This document shows positions 27,276 to 40,506 of a stretch of 64,000 bases of DNA, in pieces; positions within the stretch are counted from its first letter, which is position 1; the number at the start of each line of letters is the position of its first letter. The notes below the pieces were generated by a model. The model was not told where the DNA came from. It worked only from the letters and a program-made list of their open reading frames with translations, and searched no databases. The stretch spans positions 3,224,001 to 3,288,000 of the forward strand of contig NZ_JBGFSP010000003.1 of NCBI RefSeq assembly GCF_041227145.1. Reading direction: 5' to 3'. The position numbers and the translations under genes are program-made. The DNA is from Bacteroides sp. AN502(2024) (GTDB lineage: Bacteria > Bacteroidota > Bacteroidia > Bacteroidales > Bacteroidaceae).

Positions 27276-28292
27276 TCAGTTCTTGACTAGTCTCACCAGG
27301 CGTTCACCGTTGATAGCCACTTGTTCGTTTTTCTGTTTCTCTCGTTCGGCTTTCGTCTCTTTGTCGAATTTTTCGTAAGCATCCACGATACGTTCCACCA
27401 GTTTATGGCGTACGATATCTTTTTTATTCAGCTCAACAAAACTGATACCTTTCACTCCCTTCAAGATGTGGAGAGCTTGCACCAGTCCCGATGTTTGTGA
27501 AGCGGGGAGGTCGATCTGTGTCATGTCTCCCGTCACAATCATCTTGGTGTTCATACCCATACGGGTGAGGAACATTTTGATCTGCTGTGTGGTGGTATTC
27601 TGGGCTTCGTCCAAAATTACGACCGCATCATTCAGCGTGCGTCCTCTCATAAAAGCTAACGGGGCAATCTGGATAATGTTCAATTCCATGTATTCCTTTA
27701 ACTTGGCAGCAGGTATCATATCCTGCAGGGCATCATATAAAGGTTGCAGGTAGGGGTCGATCTTATCTTTCATGTCACCGGGCAGGAAACCGAGCTTTTC
27801 TCCGGCTTCTACGGCGGGGCGGCTAAGGATGATTTTCTTGATTTCTTTATTCTTCAACGCACGTACGGCGAGGGCGATAGCGGTGTATGTTTTTCCCGAG
27901 CCTGCCGGACCGATGGCGAATACCATATCATTCTTGGCGAATCCTTCTACCAGTTTCAGCTGGTTTTCGCTTCGGGGGATGATAGGTTTCCCCGTGACGC
28001 TGAACACAATCACGTTTCCTGTCTGTTCCGCTTGCGGAGCATTTCCTTTTATAATGTCAATAATGACTTCTTCTTTCAGTGAATTGTATTCAGCGCAGTA
28101 CTTTTCTAGTTTGGTGATGTTTTCTTCGAAGGCACACATTTCCTCCTCATCACCCAGCACTTTGATGACATTGCCTCGGGCAACTATACGTAGCTTTGGA
28201 TATAAAGCTTTAATTAACTGTATGTTGGCGTTGTTTACACCGTAAAAAATAACAGGATCAATGTCCTCAAGAACAATCAGTTTTTCTATCAT
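27276..28292 (-). CDS. phoH: PhoH-family ATPase
   Basis: The 338-residue protein has an N-terminal region of about 110 residues, then the PhoH domain with Walker A GPAGSGKTYTA and Walker B VVILDEAQN. RPAVEAGEKLGFLPGD is highly conserved in the family. PhoH proteins are cytoplasmic ATPases linked to RNA metabolism. It is the first gene of the phoH-purC-menG-aroE-hydrolase run. An IS element sits 106 bp upstream of its start. Confidence 0.93.
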   Translation of the reverse strand: MIEKLIVLEDIDPVIFYGVNNANIQLIKALYPKLRIVARGNVIKVLGDEEEMCAFEENITKLEKYCAEYNSLKEEVIIDIIKGNAPQAEQTGNVIVFSVTGKPIIPRSENQLKLVEGFAKNDMVFAIGPAGSGKTYTAIALAVRALKNKEIKKIILSRPAVEAGEKLGFLPGDMKDKIDPYLQPLYDALQDMIPAAKLKEYMELNIIQIAPLAFMRGRTLNDAVVILDEAQNTTTQQIKMFLTRMGMNTKMIVTGDMTQIDLPASQTSGLVQALHILKGVKGISFVELNKKDIVRHKLVERIVDAYEKFDKETKAEREKQKNEQVAINGERLVRLVKN

Positions 28293-28318
28293 TAAGTCGT
28301 ATTAAAGAAAAATTTCTG

Positions 28319-28326
28319 CAAATTTA
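28319..28326 (-). promoter_or_regulatory. -7 box for phoH
   Basis: TAAATTTG on the minus strand, 27 nt above the phoH ATG. The IS element begins 73 bp further upstream, so the insertion probably spares the promoter core. Confidence 0.45.
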
Positions 28327-28398
28327 ATGAAACGTTTTGGATTCTCTGATTGTTTGGAGGTGAATTTTACTGCAATTATTCTACTATCCACTTTGGGA

Positions 28399-29733
28399 CA
28401 ATATTGTCCTAAATAAATTTTGAGCATGAGCTAACTGACTATACTGTTAAGTATAGCCTCGAGAGTTCAAAATCAATCCCCCCTAATCGTTTTCGATGGT
28501 TTCGGGAGGTGGTGTAAATGGTTGATCAAGCCATTTTTGGAGGTCGATTTTGGTAAATGTGTTCAGCCGGAGGGTGACCACAAGGTTAGCCAATGCCCAT
28601 TTGTATCTTGCGATGTGCTTTAGCCATGTCAGAATCAGCATTGTAGTCATAGCAGTCCATATTTGGGTCTCTACGGCATTGCGGGATGTGCCGATAAAGC
28701 TCTTGATGCGTAGCAGTTGCTTGAGGTTGCGAAAGAAGATTTCTATATTCCACCGAGCCTTGTACAGAGCCGCTATGCTTGATGCTGCCAATGTGAAGTT
28801 GTTTGTGAGTAACTCAATCTCAAAACCGTGTTCATCGTTCCATACTGCGATGCGACGTAAACGTTTGGGATATTTGGATTTGGCCGCCGAGAGTTCGAAC
28901 TCGATTATTTCGTCAATAAGTACATTCTGAGCGTGTTTTTCAGGCAAAGGCAACTCCTCTATGGCTTTGTACCGGATATTGTCTTTATGACGCACTACAA
29001 AGAACACGTTGCTGCTGTCCCAATTATTCAACAATGAGTAGTCACAGTAGCCTCGGTCGGCTACTACAATACTATACGGATGTAACTCAATATCAAAAGC
29101 AGCTTTGTTGTCGGTGGTTTTGCCATCGGTGATATTCACGAACTCCGGCAAAAGACTGTCATAGTCCAATAGCGTGTGCATCTTGACCGCCCCCTTGGTG
29201 GTAGTGTAATGTGCCCAGTCATATATTGACAGAGTCAATGACACCAATGTGGAGTCGAGCAGTTTTATCGGCATCTTGAAACGGAACTTTCTTCGTTGCC
29301 ATAGGGCTTGCTGTCCGAAATACTGAAACAACGAGTAGAATATGCCTCGAAAAACCGAACTGTCTCGGTTGGCGTTCTGATATGCTACCGTTGACTTGGA
29401 TGGTGCACGGTTGATTCCCAAATGATTGAGGTTGCCGGTGGCTGATTTCAGCCCGTTTGAGATATCTCTGACTGAATCACATCCTGAGAATTGGCTGAAA
29501 ATCATGCTAACAAACTGACTCCATGTATTGTAGCCCTTACAATGCTTGTCTGACCCCGAAGATTTTATGATTTTCCTGATATTTTCTTTCGGGAGATGTG
29601 ATATTACCTGTGCGAAAAGTGTTATATTTGCCATAGGAAGTAGATGAGTTGGTAGCTCGCTACTAAGGTAGTCATTTTACCTTAGTTCTACTTCCTTTTT
29701 ATTTGTTCCCCCAATTTATTTAGGACAATATTG
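28399..29733 (-). mobile_element. IS4-family insertion sequence, complete
   Basis: The 1335-bp element is bounded by perfect 21-bp inverted repeats (28399-28419 and 29713-29733; outer end CAATATTGTCC). It is flanked by a 9-bp target duplication ACTTTGGGA (28390-28398 and 29734-29742). It carries one transposase gene. Removing the element and one duplication restores a plain phoH/DUF5715 intergenic region. The exact ends suggest a recent, possibly active insertion. Confidence 0.95.
28483..29634 (-). CDS. IS4-family DDE transposase
   Basis: This 383-residue transposase has an N-terminal DNA-binding region (KHCKGYNTWSQFVSMIFSQ). The DDE core shows LLDSTLVSL (first Asp), VVADRGYCDYSL (second Asp) and YKARWNIEIFFRNLK, which is the Y-2-R-3-E-6-K signature of IS4 elements. 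It is intact, with no frameshift or stop. Confidence 0.95.
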   Translation of the reverse strand: MANITLFAQVISHLPKENIRKIIKSSGSDKHCKGYNTWSQFVSMIFSQFSGCDSVRDISNGLKSATGNLNHLGINRAPSKSTVAYQNANRDSSVFRGIFYSLFQYFGQQALWQRRKFRFKMPIKLLDSTLVSLTLSIYDWAHYTTTKGAVKMHTLLDYDSLLPEFVNITDGKTTDNKAAFDIELHPYSIVVADRGYCDYSLLNNWDSSNVFFVVRHKDNIRYKAIEELPLPEKHAQNVLIDEIIEFELSAAKSKYPKRLRRIAVWNDEHGFEIELLTNNFTLAASSIAALYKARWNIEIFFRNLKQLLRIKSFIGTSRNAVETQIWTAMTTMLILTWLKHIARYKWALANLVVTLRLNTFTKIDLQKWLDQPFTPPPETIEND

Positions 29734-29801
29734 ACTTTGGGACATTTAAATCGAGATGTCATATCGGATGTTTGATCCAGCCTTATTCTGAAAAAAGGTA
29801 T

Positions 29802-30479
29802 TTATCGGGCGGTGATATGGAAACAACCTTGCTTCAGTTCGTATTTGATATAGCATTTTTTAGCTTGTCGCAGGTCTCTTAAAACTTCGGACAGGACAAG
29901 TTTCAGTGTGTCGGCACTTACGTCTTGTAACTGTCTTCCATCTTTGTCTTCCACTTTTTTGAAACGTTTCCAACTGACATCAAAGGTTGCTCCAAAGCAA
30001 TGTGCCGAGTTGGAGGAAGCATTTCCGTTGCGACGTCGAAGACGTTTCACATCGTTTTCGGTACGTAATACCGATGTGATGATTACTTGATTGGGGTTTA
30101 AACCTTTGGCTGCCAATGAATCGAGAAAGTTGGAACCGATTGTGTCGAGCAGTGCACTGGCACGCGGTACGAGATAGGGGATAGAATGTGTCAATGAGTC
30201 CACTACATAAAACTCATTATCAGTAATATGCGTTAGCTTTTCTTTCATGGCCTCTGCCGCTTCCCGGTTTGCCAACGGACGGATGCCTATCTTTTGGGCA
30301 GCTTCCAGATGTACGTCGTTCAAATCAGGGAAAGAACGTTTGTAGCTGACGACGCCACGAATATTGTGTGGCTCATTTAGTTTCAGTGACATATCTTTCT
30401 TTTTGCACCCTGAAGTGAGTGTTGTAAAACTGATAACTAGTAAAAATAGTAGCAATGTGCGAAGCTTGTAAATAGTCAT
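29802..30479 (-). CDS. DUF5715-like lipoprotein, possible D,D-peptidase fold
   Basis: The ATG at 30479 gives 225 residues with lipoprotein signal MTIYKLRTLLLFLLVISFTT and lipobox LTSGC. A longer frame to 30869 would run into truA and adds no protein-like sequence. SNSAHCFGATFDVSW and the C-terminal CFHITAR resemble the zinc-binding SxHxxGxAxD and H-x-[ST] parts of M15/VanY peptidases. I recall such proteins as DUF5715. A role in peptidoglycan trimming is a guess. Confidence 0.75.
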   Translation of the reverse strand: MTIYKLRTLLLFLLVISFTTLTSGCKKKDMSLKLNEPHNIRGVVSYKRSFPDLNDVHLEAAQKIGIRPLANREAAEAMKEKLTHITDNEFYVVDSLTHSIPYLVPRASALLDTIGSNFLDSLAAKGLNPNQVIITSVLRTENDVKRLRRRNGNASSNSAHCFGATFDVSWKRFKKVEDKDGRQLQDVSADTLKLVLSEVLRDLRQAKKCYIKYELKQGCFHITAR

Positions 30480-30641
30480 TTTGTATTTTTTTGCCTGCAA
30501 ATATACACTATTTTTTCCATACATTCCATGCTTTGCTTTATTGTTAATTAAATCCCTGCTCCCGCCTCTAATCATGATTATTTTGTTCTCCCAATCTACA
30601 GGTTTATACAAATTATACAAAGATAAATGAGATAAAATGAT

Positions 30642-30649
30642 TACTTTTG
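30642..30649 (+). promoter_or_regulatory. -7 box of truA
   Basis: TACTTTTG, 31 nt before the GTG start at 30681. The predicted leader contains AAGGAGGAA (30667-30675), an unusually good Shine-Dalgarno sequence for Bacteroides, which supports the GTG start. Confidence 0.55.
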
Positions 30650-30680
30650 CGCGTGAAAACCCTAAAAAGGAGGAATTGGT

Positions 30681-31484
30681 GTGCAAAGGTATTTTATTTA
30701 TTTGGCTTATGATGGAACCAACTATCACGGTTGGCAGATTCAACCGAATGGGGTTAGTGTGCAGGAATGTCTGATGAAAGCATTGTCTACCTTTCTGCGT
30801 CGCGAAATCGACATAATAGGAGCAGGCCGGACAGATGCGGGAGTACATGCCTCTTTGATGGTTGCTCATTTTGATTCCGACGAACCATTGGATACTACTT
30901 CCGTTACCGATAAATTAAATCGTCTGCTGCCTCCGGATATTTCCGTTTATCGGGTTTGCCGCGTCAGACCAGATGCTCATGCCCGTTTTGATGCGACTGC
31001 GAGAACTTACAAATATTATGTGACGACATCGAAATATCCTTTTAACAGACAGTATCGCTGGCGGCTTTATAATCAGTTGAATTATGAACGTATGAACGAA
31101 GCTGCGCGTATCCTTTTCGAGTATAATGACTTTACAAGCTTCAGTAAACTTCATACAGATGTAAAGACCAATATCTGCCATATCACTCATGCCGAATGGA
31201 CGCAGGAAGAAGATGCTACGTGGGTATTTACTATTCGTGCCGACCGTTTTTTGCGAAATATGGTGCGAGCTATCGTAGGTACACTCGTTGAAGTGGGACG
31301 TGGAAAACTGACAGTTGAAGACTTCCGGCGGATTATCGAGCAACGGGACCGTTGCAAAGCCGGGACATCTGCTCCGGAGCAAGCCTTGTTCCTGGTCAAT
31401 GTGGAATATCCCGAAAGTATATTTGAATGTGATGATCGGCAATCATCCATAATCGGCGGACCATCTGCCGCTGATAATTTGTAA
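30681..31484 (+). CDS. truA: tRNA pseudouridine(38-40) synthase
   Basis: This 267-residue enzyme isomerises uridines 38-40 in the tRNA anticodon stem. [21 protein letters not shown] opens the protein. [11 protein letters not shown] carries the catalytic aspartate. [16 protein letters not shown] and [17 protein letters not shown] are further TruA motifs. Translation starts at GTG, with a strong Shine-Dalgarno 6-14 nt upstream. A run of short AATTAGT repeats (31490-31512) separates it from the next gene. Confidence 0.96.
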   Translation: MQRYFIYLAYDGTNYHGWQIQPNGVSVQECLMKALSTFLRREIDIIGAGRTDAGVHASLMVAHFDSDEPLDTTSVTDKLNRLLPPDISVYRVCRVRPDAHARFDATARTYKYYVTTSKYPFNRQYRWRLYNQLNYERMNEAARILFEYNDFTSFSKLHTDVKTNICHITHAEWTQEEDATWVFTIRADRFLRNMVRAIVGTLVEVGRGKLTVEDFRRIIEQRDRCKAGTSAPEQALFLVNVEYPESIFECDDRQSSIIGGPSAADNL

Positions 31485-31520
31485 TTGGTAATTAGTAATT
31501 AGTAATTAGTAAATATTCTC

Positions 31521-32423
31521 ATGTGGTTATTATTAGCATTTCTCTCGGCTACTTTGCTGGGCTTTTATGATGTATTCAAGAAGAAATCGTTGAAAGATAA
31601 TGCAGTACTTCCTGTCTTGTTTCTAAATACATTTTTTTCCAGCCTTATCTTTCTGCCGTTTATCCTGATATCCGTTTATCAACCGGGTCTGTTGGGAGGA
31701 ACGATATTCCATGTTCCCGTTGCCGGTTGGGAACAGCATAAGTATATTATCATCAAGTCGTCCATCGTATTGTCTTCGTGGATATTCGGATATTTTGGAA
31801 TGAAACATTTACCTATAACCATAGTGGGACCTATCAATGCCACCCGTCCGGTGATGGTACTCGTGGGAGCTATGGTGGTATTCGGTGAACGATTGAATCT
31901 CTATCAATGGATTGGTGTGATGCTGGCCATTGCCTCTTTTTTCATGTTGAGCCGTTCGGGAAAAAAAGAAGGAATTGATTTTAAACACAACAAATGGATC
32001 TTTTTTATTGTATTGGCTGCCATTACAGGTGCTGTCAGCGGATTGTATGATAAGTATCTGATGAAATTCCTGAATCCGATGTTGGTGCAATCTTGGTATA
32101 ATGTTTATCAGGTGTTTATCATGTGTCCTATCCTGCTGTTGCTTTGGTGGCCTAAGAGAAAGTCCACTACTCCGTTCCGCTGGGATTGGACGATTATTTT
32201 GATTTCCATTTTCCTTTCGGCTGCCGATTTCGTTTACTTTTACGCATTAAGTTATGACGATTCGATGATTTCTATCGTTTCGATGGTTCGACGGGGAAGC
32301 GTAGTTGTTTCTTTCACTTTCGGTGCGCTTTTCTTCCGTGAAAAGAATTTAAAAAGCAAAGCGATTGACCTTATACTGGTGTTAATCGGAATGATATTCT
32401 TATATTTGGGGTCTAAAAGTTAA
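31521..32423 (+). CDS. DMT-superfamily (EamA-like) permease
   Basis: This 300-residue protein has about ten hydrophobic segments arranged as two EamA-like halves. Typical pieces are LPITIVGPINATRPVMVLVGA at the end of the first half and ALSYDDSMISIVSMVRRGSVVV in the second. It is an inner-membrane transporter for a small metabolite, substrate unknown. It lies between truA and the DUF3256 gene, all on the plus strand with gaps of about 40 bp. Confidence 0.85.
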   Translation: MWLLLAFLSATLLGFYDVFKKKSLKDNAVLPVLFLNTFFSSLIFLPFILISVYQPGLLGGTIFHVPVAGWEQHKYIIIKSSIVLSSWIFGYFGMKHLPITIVGPINATRPVMVLVGAMVVFGERLNLYQWIGVMLAIASFFMLSRSGKKEGIDFKHNKWIFFIVLAAITGAVSGLYDKYLMKFLNPMLVQSWYNVYQVFIMCPILLLLWWPKRKSTTPFRWDWTIILISIFLSAADFVYFYALSYDDSMISIVSMVRRGSVVVSFTFGALFFREKNLKSKAIDLILVLIGMIFLYLGSKS

Positions 32424-32467
32424 AACAGTTACCCAAGACTGTTTGTCATCGTTTAAATAAGATAGAT

Positions 32468-33118
32468 ATGAAAATAAATAAACTTGTTATCATTACATTC
32501 TTCTCTGCTGTCGGACTTTTTGTTTCGACTGCTCTTCAGGCACAAGAGGCCAAAACGTTGTTTGTGAATATGCCGGATTCTCTAAGCCCATTACTTACGA
32601 AAGTGAACCGTGAAGATTGCATTGATTTTCTGGCAAGTAAGATGAGAGCGCAAGTAGAAAACCGTTTCGGCAAGAAGTCGGAAATGACTGATCTTGGGAA
32701 AGATTATATCCGTATGCAGATGTCGGCCCAATCGACCTGGCAGATGAAAGTGTTGGCGTTGAACGATTCAACGAACGTGATCTGCACCGTCTCTACCGCT
32801 TGTGCTCCTGCCTGTGATAGCAGCATCCGTTTCTATACAGACGACTGGAAACCACTCCCCGAGTCGCGGTTTATTACTTTACCTGTAATGGCTGATTTTC
32901 TGAATACGCCCGATTCGACAGCCATTTATGCATTTGACGAAGCATGTCGTTCGGCAGATATACTCTTGATGAAAGCCGATTTTAACAGAGAAAATACCGA
33001 ACTGACTATTACACTTGCCACTCCCGACTATATGTCAAAAGAAGCGGCAGAAAAACTGAAACAGTTTCTCCGCCGCCCTATTGTTTATCAGTGGAAGAAT
33101 GGAGTTTTTGTTAGATAA
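32468..33118 (+). CDS. DUF3256 secreted protein
   Basis: The 216-residue protein has a signal peptide ending near STALQAQ. A compact domain with LSPLLTKVNREDCIDFLASKM and conserved cysteines (CTVSTACAPAC) matches DUF3256, a Bacteroidales periplasmic family of unknown function. It is the last plus-strand gene before the mucin locus. Confidence 0.85.
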   Translation: MKINKLVIITFFSAVGLFVSTALQAQEAKTLFVNMPDSLSPLLTKVNREDCIDFLASKMRAQVENRFGKKSEMTDLGKDYIRMQMSAQSTWQMKVLALNDSTNVICTVSTACAPACDSSIRFYTDDWKPLPESRFITLPVMADFLNTPDSTAIYAFDEACRSADILLMKADFNRENTELTITLATPDYMSKEAAEKLKQFLRRPIVYQWKNGVFVR

Positions 33119-33149
33119 ACTCTCCATTCCTTCATTCATTATCGATTTC

Positions 33150-34238
33150 TCATTTATTCAAGCACTCGTTGATGAATGCTGTCATTTCCGGTGTATGCGC
33201 TTCCACGCTTTGGAGTAGTTTGAACTGTGCTTTGGTACGAACCAGATTATGTTCCGGATATTTAATCTTGTAGTAAGTATCTCCATTGATGTAATCAGCC
33301 AAGAAGCGTACACATTGCATATAGGGGAATAAAGCGGCAGCATAAGGAAGATTTTCTATCTCAATCGGTGTCAAGAATGACTTGGCACCTTTCAGATAGC
33401 CTTTCGTAAATGCTTTGAATATTTCCATATTGAAGTTTACGCGGTCAAGGTCTTTATCGTCTTCATCTCCGGTGTTGGCTCCTGTACGAAGAAAATCACC
33501 GTAATCAGAGAATATAAAGCTAGGCATAACCGTGTCTAAATCGATGACACAGAGCACTTTGCCATCTTCATCGAACATCATGTTATTCACCTTTGTGTCG
33601 CAGTGGCATACCCGTTTGGGGAGTTTGCCTTCCCGGTATAAGCGTTCTGCTTTGCACATTTCGTCCGCACGCTTTTCTATCTCGTCCAGAAAATATTGCA
33701 CTTCCGCCACTCGTCCGACAGCATCGGCAGCTACGGCATCGCGTAGTTGCTTCAAGCGAAATTCCATATTGTGGAAGTCGGGGATAGTCTCACCCAAAGT
33801 CTCGGGAATATCTGCCAACATGGCTTGGAAATTACCGAAAGCTTCTCCGGCATAGTTTGAATATTCAGGATTCACCGTTTCATAAGTCTTGGCACGTGGG
33901 ATGAATACCATCATACGCCAGTAATTCTCACCGTCAAACCAATAAGTTTTGCCTTCTTCTGTCTTGAGGAAGGACAGCACTTTGCGGTCGATATCCGATT
34001 CTCCTGCTTCTGTCAATTTTTTACGGATATGTCCTGTGACAGCGGCAATGTTGGATTGAAGCATTTCTACGTTCTGAAAAATAGCATGGTTGATGCGTTG
34101 CAGAACATAATCGGGAGTATCTGCTTCTTTGGTACTTACTTTATATGTGTCATTGATAAGTCCTGCTCCTAACGGCTTGATTGCTTCTACCGTACCTTGG
34201 ACTTTGAATTTGGCTACGATGTTGGATAAATCTTTCAT
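33150..34238 (-). CDS. APH-fold sugar kinase, probable N-acetylhexosamine kinase
   Basis: The 362-residue protein has the aminoglycoside-phosphotransferase/NahK kinase fold. The catalytic loop is HCDTKVNNMMF and the metal site is VIDLDTVMP. Its length matches NahK (about 359 residues), which phosphorylates GlcNAc and GalNAc at C1. Relatives in Bacteroides are often mislabelled mucin-desulfating sulfatase. Placed last in the GH109-YitT-GH2 unit, it would logically phosphorylate GalNAc released in the cell. That role is inferred from context. Confidence 0.8.
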   Translation of the reverse strand: MKDLSNIVAKFKVQGTVEAIKPLGAGLINDTYKVSTKEADTPDYVLQRINHAIFQNVEMLQSNIAAVTGHIRKKLTEAGESDIDRKVLSFLKTEEGKTYWFDGENYWRMMVFIPRAKTYETVNPEYSNYAGEAFGNFQAMLADIPETLGETIPDFHNMEFRLKQLRDAVAADAVGRVAEVQYFLDEIEKRADEMCKAERLYREGKLPKRVCHCDTKVNNMMFDEDGKVLCVIDLDTVMPSFIFSDYGDFLRTGANTGDEDDKDLDRVNFNMEIFKAFTKGYLKGAKSFLTPIEIENLPYAAALFPYMQCVRFLADYINGDTYYKIKYPEHNLVRTKAQFKLLQSVEAHTPEMTAFINECLNK

Positions 34239-34269
34239 GGTTTTTTTCTTTAAAAAATTATACTAAAGG

Positions 34270-38573
<4,304 letters not shown>

Positions 38574-38607
38574 AAATGAGATTATGATGTTCTATAAAAT
38601 GTTCAAA

Positions 38608-38667
38608 CACGAACCTATGAATAATCCGGCTTTTTGAGGAAAGCCGGATTGCTTCACAGTGTTCGTG
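38608..38667 (-). terminator. Strong hairpin between GH109 and yitT genes
   Basis: Inner arms AATCCGGCTTT (38623-38633) and AAAGCCGGATT (38640-38650) pair perfectly. Outer CACGAAC and GTTCGTG extend the fold. No long U-run follows on the minus strand, so partial termination or transcript stabilisation is as likely as full termination. Confidence 0.6.
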
Positions 38668-38690
38668 TAAAAAAGTACAATACTGTTTTA

Positions 38691-40103
38691 TTATTTTACA
38701 AAAGCGTGTTGATATCCCTGCACCTTGTTCCATCCTCCGCGGGTGAAATCGGGCACTTCAACCGGAGCCGAATTATTTTCGATAGAAAGTCGGGTAAGAT
38801 CGGCCATACAGCACCATTCCGCCAGGTCGTAAACGTCCATATCCAATGGCAGACCATTCCGCAAGCAGTATACCAGACGATAATCCATGATGAAGTCCAT
38901 ACCACCGTGTCCGCCTACCTTCTTGGCAGTCTCTTCCAGTTCGACGTGAATAGGATGTTTGTATTTATCCATCAAGGCTTTCCTGACATCGGCAGGTACG
39001 GAACCGTGTGCATTCAGGTTTTCGTGATTCGGCACATCGTCGGAGTCAACTTGTGAAGGTCTCAAGCAGTATTCTTGAATCGGATACTTGCTTGCATAAC
39101 CGTCAGCACCCACAATCTGATACATACGGCTGTAAGGACGCGGAGTCATTACGTTGTGCTGGATCAACATCGTCTTGCCGTTTTCCGTACGGATCAATGT
39201 GGAAGTCTGGTCACCGTTCTGGAAGTCTTTCACCTCTTCTCCGGTCTTTTTCTTGATATAAGCCGGACCATTGACCGCTTTTGTATCCATGGCCACCAAT
39301 GTTTTCATGCGGTCGCCACGGTGGATATTAAGAACCTGGCAAGCCGGGCCCATGCCGTGAGTGGCATATACATCACCACGATGCTTCCGGTTATAATCCA
39401 TGCGCCAGTTGTTCCAGTATGCACCCCAGAAATCTTCCAGATTGTGGATGTACGAGCCTTCCACATGAAGCACTTCACCGAAAACACCTTGCTGTGCCAT
39501 ATTCAACGAAGTCAGTTCGAAGAAGTCGTATACGCAGTTTTCCAACTGCATGCAGTGCTTGCGGGTCTTTTCGGAAGTGTTGATCAATTGCCAGATCTCG
39601 TCCAATGTCATGGCGGCAGGCACTTCGATGGCCACGTGTTTGCCATGTTCCATGGCGTAAACACCCATCTGTGCATGATGCTTCCAATCGGTTGCTATAT
39701 ATACAAGGTCGATATCATTCCGTTCGCAAAGTTGTTTCCAGGCATCTTCCGAGCCGCTGTAAGAGGCCGCTTCGGGCAATCCTGCCTTTTTCAGGATTTC
39801 CTGCGATTTCTCCACACGTTCCGCAGAGAGGTCGCACAACGCTACGATTTTGGTTCCCGGAATGTGTGTCCAGCGTGCCACGGCACCGGGACCGCGCATT
39901 CCCAGTCCGATGAAACCCACACGTACAGTATCAATGGGGGGAACTGTGAGCTGGATAACATCTTTCTGACCGGCAGGGCGGGCGGGAGTTTCTACCTGGA
40001 TAGGAGCGAATCCTTCCTGAACCTTTTGCTGAGAGGTGCAGCTTGTCTGGCAGGTTAACAAAGTCAGGCCGACAGCTGCGATTGTAAATAGTTTTTTCAT
40101 CAT
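38691..40103 (-). CDS. GH109 alpha-N-acetylgalactosaminidase, exported
   Basis: The 470-residue protein has a lipoprotein-like signal (MMKKLFTIAAVGLTLLTCQTSC). The Gfo/Idh/MocA fold starts with the NAD-binding [49 protein letters not shown] and YATHGMGPACQVLNIHRGDRM match GH109. GH109 enzymes remove terminal alpha-GalNAc by an NAD-assisted oxidation/elimination mechanism. It heads a unit with yitT, GH2 and the kinase, and has its own promoter box at 40153. Its last 169 bp recur almost unchanged at 54370-54538. Confidence 0.93.
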   Translation of the reverse strand: MMKKLFTIAAVGLTLLTCQTSCTSQQKVQEGFAPIQVETPARPAGQKDVIQLTVPPIDTVRVGFIGLGMRGPGAVARWTHIPGTKIVALCDLSAERVEKSQEILKKAGLPEAASYSGSEDAWKQLCERNDIDLVYIATDWKHHAQMGVYAMEHGKHVAIEVPAAMTLDEIWQLINTSEKTRKHCMQLENCVYDFFELTSLNMAQQGVFGEVLHVEGSYIHNLEDFWGAYWNNWRMDYNRKHRGDVYATHGMGPACQVLNIHRGDRMKTLVAMDTKAVNGPAYIKKKTGEEVKDFQNGDQTSTLIRTENGKTMLIQHNVMTPRPYSRMYQIVGADGYASKYPIQEYCLRPSQVDSDDVPNHENLNAHGSVPADVRKALMDKYKHPIHVELEETAKKVGGHGGMDFIMDYRLVYCLRNGLPLDMDVYDLAEWCCMADLTRLSIENNSAPVEVPDFTRGGWNKVQGYQHAFVK

Positions 40104-40152
40104 ATTTTTATGTTTTTAATAGAGGGTTATTTGTCGGTTTTCATTTTGTCGT

Positions 40153-40160
40153 CAAAAGTA
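40153..40160 (-). promoter_or_regulatory. -7 box of the GH109 unit
   Basis: The minus strand reads TACTTTTG, 50 nt above the GH109 ATG. This is the housekeeping-type motif and suggests expression of GH109-yitT-GH2-kinase independently of the ECF sigma factor. Confidence 0.5.
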
Positions 40161-40411
40161 GTAATTAATAGTCAATTCTGTGTATTCGTCACAGATATTT
40201 TTACTATAAATTCATATTTCGGGTAGAAAATGGGTTCTACTTTTCTCATGGGTTTCATCTTGTCTTCATGTGTTTAAGTCATGACGGTAATATTTTTGAT
40301 ATACGACATAAATACACATTGTAGAGGGTACTCCCTATGATATAACGATTTATTTAGCATTTTTTAATATTTTAGCTTGCAGCATCACTTCACTTTTCGC
40401 ATGAGGTTGAT

Positions 40412-40498
40412 AAAAGAAGAGGAAATATTGCAAAAGTCTCTCTATGATGATATAACCGTATCGTATAAATAGCTTTTGTAGTATTTCCTCTCTTTTTT
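40412..40498 (-). terminator. Long hairpin downstream of the M60 gene
   Basis: Imperfect arms of about 24 bp (40412-40435 and 40473-40498; core AGAGGAAATA/TATTTCCTCT) begin 9 bp after the M60 stop. On the minus strand the far arm ends in TTCTTTTAT. It probably ends the SusC-M60 transcript. The rest of the 403-bp gap (40161-40411) is AT-rich, with no gene visible. Confidence 0.65.
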
Positions 40499-40506
40499 AG
40501 ATTAAC

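Noticed and set aside
30480..30869. N-terminal extension of the DUF5715-like protein
   Set aside because: It would overlap truA and its promoter, and the lipoprotein signal begins at the ATG at 30479.
39075..40058. A 327-codon open frame on the plus strand
   Set aside because: It is antisense to the GH109 gene, has no domain or signal, and reflects codon bias on the other strand.
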